Source of the DNA: an uncultured Collinsella sp.
GTDB taxonomy: Bacteria > Actinomycetota > Coriobacteriia > Coriobacteriales > Coriobacteriaceae
Length of the DNA stretch: 16,747 nt
Direction of reading: 5' to 3'
NCBI GenBank assembly: GCA_902464495.1
Contig: CABQJK010000039.1
Location: 1-16,747 of the forward strand
In this document: piece after piece, positions 14,112-16,747 of the stretch
Layout of the letters: each line of letters starts with the position of its first letter
Numbering within the stretch: the stretch's first letter is position 1
Notes under the pieces: model-generated
The model's input: the letters and a program-made list of their open reading frames with translations, nothing else
What the model was told of the DNA's origin: nothing
The model's database searches: none
Program-made: the position numbers and the translations under genes

Positions 14112-14303
14112 CTAGCTGTCACCCATGGCAAAGTCGCGGAGGTCGAGGCCTTCGCGTTCGGCTCGGGCTAGGAGCTCTTGGGGCGACTCGTCCTCGATAT
14201 CCATCACGTCGAGCATGGCAGCGGGAAAGCCCACGCCAGCCGCGCTCCCCGCGTAGTCGAGCAAGCCCTCGCGCAGCTGGTCTATATCAACTTCAATCTT
14301 CAC
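14112..14303 (-). CDS. small acidic hypothetical protein (63 residues)
   Basis: I do not recognise a family. The protein is acidic (many Asp and Glu), with a helix-prone middle (DIDQLREGLLDYAG) and a C-terminal QELLARAEREGLDLRDFAM segment, no membrane segment and no Cys. The start is GTG at 14303, supported by a perfect AGGAGG 7 bases upstream; longer frames back to 14402 have no such site and would run into the promoter of the divergent gene. It is divergent from the MazG-like gene (113 bases apart) and convergent with the antiporter gene. It could be a small regulator or adaptor, but nothing in the sequence shows that. Confidence 0.7.
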   Translation of the reverse strand: MKIEVDIDQLREGLLDYAGSAAGVGFPAAMLDVMDIEDESPQELLARAEREGLDLRDFAMGDS

Positions 14304-14358
14304 GGTTAATCCTCCTACCAGGCAATCGCGACCGGACAAACCGCACGTCCCAACTGAT

Positions 14359-14387
14359 GTGCAATAAACTCCAGATACGGCCATAAT
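14359..14387 (+). promoter_or_regulatory. candidate promoter of the MazG-like / DUF2075 pair
   Basis: -35 GTGCAA (14359-14364, 3 of 6), a 17-base spacer and -10 CATAAT (14382-14387, 5 of 6), followed by an A-rich run. Transcription would start about 25 bases before the ATG at 14417. Confidence 0.45.
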
Positions 14388-14416
14388 AAAAAAAATGAAC
14401 ATCAGGGAGGTTACGG

Positions 14417-14776
14417 ATGATGGACAAGCTCACTGCCATGACGGAACAGGTCAGAGATTTTTGTGATGCGCGCGATTGGCGCAAATATCACACTCCAAAG
14501 GAACTTGCCATCGGCATAGCGACAGAGTCCTCCGAACTCCTTCAGCTTTTCCGCTTTATGAGCGACGAGCGCATTGCAGAAATGTTCGATAACCCTGATC
14601 AGCGCCAAGCCATCGAAGACGAAGTCGCTGACACACTCCTCTTTCTCCTGCGTTTCGCCGATCTAAACGGAATCGACCTCCCAAAGGCGCTCTCGTCCAA
14701 ACTCAAACGCAACGGCGAACGCTACCCCATCGACACCGGCTCCAACGAATACAGAAAGGCGGGCCATCATGAGTAA
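14417..14776 (+). CDS. MazG-like nucleotide pyrophosphohydrolase
   Basis: Protein of 119 residues, the size of single-domain all-alpha NTP pyrophosphatases (MazG-like/RS21-C6-like). Seen: E37-x2-E40 (ESSE) and E69-x2-D72 (EVAD), the EXXE...EXXD metal-binding motif, followed by LLFLLRFADLNGIDLPKAL and an NGERYP-type end found in this family. It would cleave an NTP or dNTP to the monophosphate and pyrophosphate in the cytoplasm; the base preference is unknown. GGGAGG lies 7 bases before the ATG. Its end overlaps the start of the next gene by 8 bases, so the two are probably translationally coupled. The GC is lower than in the flanking genes. Together with its partner it may form an accessory cassette. 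Confidence 0.88.
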   Translation: MMDKLTAMTEQVRDFCDARDWRKYHTPKELAIGIATESSELLQLFRFMSDERIAEMFDNPDQRQAIEDEVADTLLFLLRFADLNGIDLPKALSSKLKRNGERYPIDTGSNEYRKAGHHE

Positions 14777-16511
14777 CGAGTTCGCCCTTCGGCAATATAC
14801 GCTTCCCCTGCCCCAACCCTTTGAGACAAGTGAATCGTTGCAGGATTTTGGCACGCCAAATCCAGGGTCGCACCACGACGAAAGCTGGCCTGTTCTCTAC
14901 ATCCTGACCAACAGCAAAAACAAAACGGCGTACATCGGTCAAACGACCAATTATCGACGCCGCATGAAGCAACACGCCGCAAACGTGGACAAAGACTTCG
15001 ACCGGACCCTTCTGATTGACAATCCGACTTTCAATCAGTCAGCAACATTTGAGTTTGAGAATCGACTTATCGAGCTGTTCTGCGCTGACGAAAAATACCA
15101 GGTAACCAACGCCAACAATGGCTATGCCCAGTTCGATTATTTTGAGCGACCTCAGTATCGCCAGAAGTTCAGAGACCTCTGGTCGAAACTTCGCGAAGAG
15201 AACTATGCGATCCACCCCATCGAAGAGCTCGAGAACACTGACCTGTTCAAATTCTCGCCCTTCAAAACGCTCACGCCCGATCAATACGAAACGATTGAGG
15301 CGATTTACAGGCGGCTCGAGCAAGAGCATGAAGACATTAAACACGGCGGGCCCAAGAAAGAGCGCGTAACCATCGTGAACGGCGCGCCAGGAACAGGCAA
15401 AACAATCCTCGCCATCAGTCTCATGTTCAAAATCAAAAATGAGCCGAACCTTTCCGGCCTGCGGGTCGGCTTTGTCACCCCCATGGATTCCCTAAAGAAG
15501 ACCCTCAGGAAACTCACGCATTTCCTTCCAGGGTTAAAGCCTGGCGATATCTTGAGCCCCAGTGACGTCACAAAAAATGATCGTTATGACATCCTACTTG
15601 TCGACGAAGCACATCGACTGGGTAATTATCTAAGTATGGGCTCCGGCATCAAGGCCTTCTATAACACCTGCGATCGCCTCGGCCTTCCGCACACGAGCAA
15701 CCAGGTTGACTGGATATACAAATGCTGCGACAAGGCGTACCTGTTCTATGACCCCAAACAGCAAGTCCGCGCATCGGGACTCAACCAAGATGGCCTTGAG
15801 CAGCGACTCAACCAACTCGAAGAAGCCGGCATCGAAACTGAAGAGTTCAGCCTAAGCACGCAGATGCGCGTGCGTGGCGGCGATGAGTACCTCGATTTTG
15901 TCTACGACCTGCTTGATAACAAAGCGTACATGCATGCCGGCATGAAGTTCAAAGAACTCTTTTCATCGGAGCCTTACGACTCGCAAGCCGGCGATCCTGA
16001 CAGTGATATCCCCAGATACCAGTTTGGAATCGTCGACCAATTTGAGGATTTCTGCTCCCTACAGCAGGCCAAAGAAAAAGTCGTTGGGCTGTCCCGTATG
16101 ACAGCTGGTTTTGCTTGGAAATGGGAAAGCAAGAGCAATAAAGATGCGTTCGATATCGTCATCGAGGGCATTCCCAAACGCTGGAACTCAACCCAGAAGG
16201 ATTGGGTTAACTCCGCCAACGCCGTCAACGAAGTCGGATGCATTCATACGGTACAAGGCTACGATCTCAACTACGGATTCGTAATTCTGGGTCCCGACAT
16301 TTACTACGACACCGACAAGAATGCCGTCTGCGTTAGCGGAGCGAACTTCAAAGATGCTGTCGCAAAAAAGAAGGCGAGCGACGACGACCTGCGAAAGATT
16401 ATCGTCAACGCCTACTACGTTCTCATGACGCGTGGCATGCTGGGAACGTATCTCTATGTGTGCGACCCCGCTCTCAAGGAGTATTTGTCGCGGTATATCC
16501 CGGTGATATAG
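14769..16511 (+). CDS. GIY-YIG nuclease domain fused to DUF2075 (Schlafen-like SF1 helicase/NTPase)
   Basis: Protein of 580 residues. N-terminal part (about 41-125): GIY-YIG nuclease fold, with LYI (43-45), YIG (55-57), R63-R65, H69 and a likely catalytic Glu in EFENRLIE (95-102). C-terminal part (about 160-580): SF1-like NTPase of the DUF2075 type, with Walker A GAPGTGKT (205-212), Walker B LLVDEAH (276-282), a motif-III-like YDPKQQ (327-332), motif-IV-like LSTQMR (362-367), HTVQGYD (493-499) and a motif-VI-like LMTRG (552-556). All key residues are present, so it looks active. Known: DUF2075 resembles the Schlafen helicase domain. Inferred: it acts on nucleic acid with ATP. Coupled to the MazG-like gene by an ATGAGTAA overlap. 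GC is low (29 of 60 bases in the line from 14881). Not matched to a named system. Confidence 0.88.
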   Translation: MSNEFALRQYTLPLPQPFETSESLQDFGTPNPGSHHDESWPVLYILTNSKNKTAYIGQTTNYRRRMKQHAANVDKDFDRTLLIDNPTFNQSATFEFENRLIELFCADEKYQVTNANNGYAQFDYFERPQYRQKFRDLWSKLREENYAIHPIEELENTDLFKFSPFKTLTPDQYETIEAIYRRLEQEHEDIKHGGPKKERVTIVNGAPGTGKTILAISLMFKIKNEPNLSGLRVGFVTPMDSLKKTLRKLTHFLPGLKPGDILSPSDVTKNDRYDILLVDEAHRLGNYLSMGSGIKAFYNTCDRLGLPHTSNQVDWIYKCCDKAYLFYDPKQQVRASGLNQDGLEQRLNQLEEAGIETEEFSLSTQMRVRGGDEYLDFVYDLLDNKAYMHAGMKFKELFSSEPYDSQAGDPDSDIPRYQFGIVDQFEDFCSLQQAKEKVVGLSRMTAGFAWKWESKSNKDAFDIVIEGIPKRWNSTQKDWVNSANAVNEVGCIHTVQGYDLNYGFVILGPDIYYDTDKNAVCVSGANFKDAVAKKKASDDDLRKIIVNAYYVLMTRGMLGTYLYVCDPALKEYLSRYIPVI

Positions 16512-16605
16512 ACCTAGCGACCGCCCTCCCCCATGTAACCATCCTGTAAATCATAGCAGCGCACTCGAGTTTTACCGTGATGCGGTCGCGTCTGGCGCTC
16601 CACTG

Positions 16606-16614
16606 TGCTAAAGT
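16606..16614 (+). promoter_or_regulatory. candidate extended -10 promoter of serC
   Basis: TGC followed by TAAAGT gives an extended -10 without a usable -35, about 40 bases before the serC ATG. The preceding 90 bases hold no gene; an 8-base inverted repeat GCGACCGC (16517-16524) / GCGGTCGC (16582-16589) spans them. Confidence 0.35.
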
Positions 16615-16653
16615 ATCCCGAACGTTCAAACGACTACGAGGGGGACCTAGAAG

Positions 16654-16747
16654 ATGGCACGTGTGCGCAACTTCTCAGCAGGCCCGGCCGCACTGCCCAC
16701 CAGCGTGCTCGCCGAGATCGCCGACGAGATGATGGACTACCGCGGTT
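16654..16747 (+). CDS. serC: phosphoserine aminotransferase, partial (N-terminal 31 residues)
   Basis: The window ends after 31 codons. The visible protein starts ARVRNFSAGPAALPTSVLAE and goes on to DEMMDYRG, the well-known N-terminus of SerC (FSAGPAALP), a PLP enzyme converting 3-phosphohydroxypyruvate and glutamate to phosphoserine and 2-oxoglutarate in serine synthesis. AGGGGG lies about 10 bases before the ATG. GC returns to the host level here, marking the right edge of the lower-GC cassette. Confidence 0.9.
   Translation, partial: MARVRNFSAGPAALPTSVLAEIADEMMDYRG

Noticed and set aside
1..16747. CRISPR array
   Set aside because: The repeats present are palindromic and far apart, with no regular spacing of short direct repeats, and no cas genes are present.

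Overview
The window is a stretch of chromosome from a high-GC bacterium. Most coding lines are GC-rich (38 of 60 bases in the line starting at 13021). The gene content (ATP-dependent PEP carboxykinase, a PflX-like radical SAM protein, a WecA/TagO-type glycan initiator, many GGGGAC-type palindromic repeats between genes) looks most like a Coriobacteriia gut anaerobe such as Collinsella. That assignment is inference from gene style and repeats, not from a search. There is no phage, plasmid, CRISPR or complete insertion sequence.

Layout. Positions 1-1136, minus strand: the 5' part of a tRNA-Ala(CGC) with a strong promoter, and a PflX-like radical SAM gene. Positions 1137-1661: an intergenic region with a likely small structured RNA ending in a terminator. 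Positions 1662-4072, plus strand: a WecA/TagO-like transferase and trpS. Positions 4401-9016, minus strand: a compact MGMT domain protein, a DegV protein, a MarR regulator, a B3/B4 tRNA-binding-domain protein behind a leader with a terminator, and pckA. Positions 9017-9394: a divergent region with a perfect 16-bp palindrome and a cluster of REP-like hairpins. Positions 9395-10969: a Wzx-like flippase. Positions 10970-11323: a 123-bp element bounded by 18-bp inverted repeats, and a terminator. Then come a minus-strand metallophosphoesterase (11324-12163), a plus-strand CPA1 antiporter with two C-terminal RCK_C-like domains (12489-14090), a 63-residue acidic protein on the minus strand, and a coupled MazG-like / GIY-YIG-DUF2075 pair (14417-16511) of visibly lower GC. 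The start of serC (16654 onward) ends the window.

Two things stand out. First, the two-gene module 14417-16511: a small all-alpha NTP pyrophosphohydrolase overlaps by 8 bases a 580-residue protein that joins a GIY-YIG nuclease domain to a Schlafen-like SF1 helicase/NTPase (DUF2075). Nucleotide hydrolase plus nuclease plus helicase, lower GC and a position between housekeeping genes fit an accessory defence or nucleic-acid-quality-control cassette; I cannot match it to a named system. Second, palindromic repeats with a GGGGAC-type core sit 9-28 bases after the stop codon of all five minus-strand genes that have a repeat behind them, as if a REP family had been used as transcription terminators.

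Housekeeping genes here serve gluconeogenesis/anaplerosis (pckA), amino-acid and tRNA metabolism (trpS, serC, tRNA-Ala, B3/B4 protein), envelope polysaccharide synthesis (WecA-like, flippase) and cation homeostasis (antiporter). They do not form one pathway; most appear to be separate transcription units.
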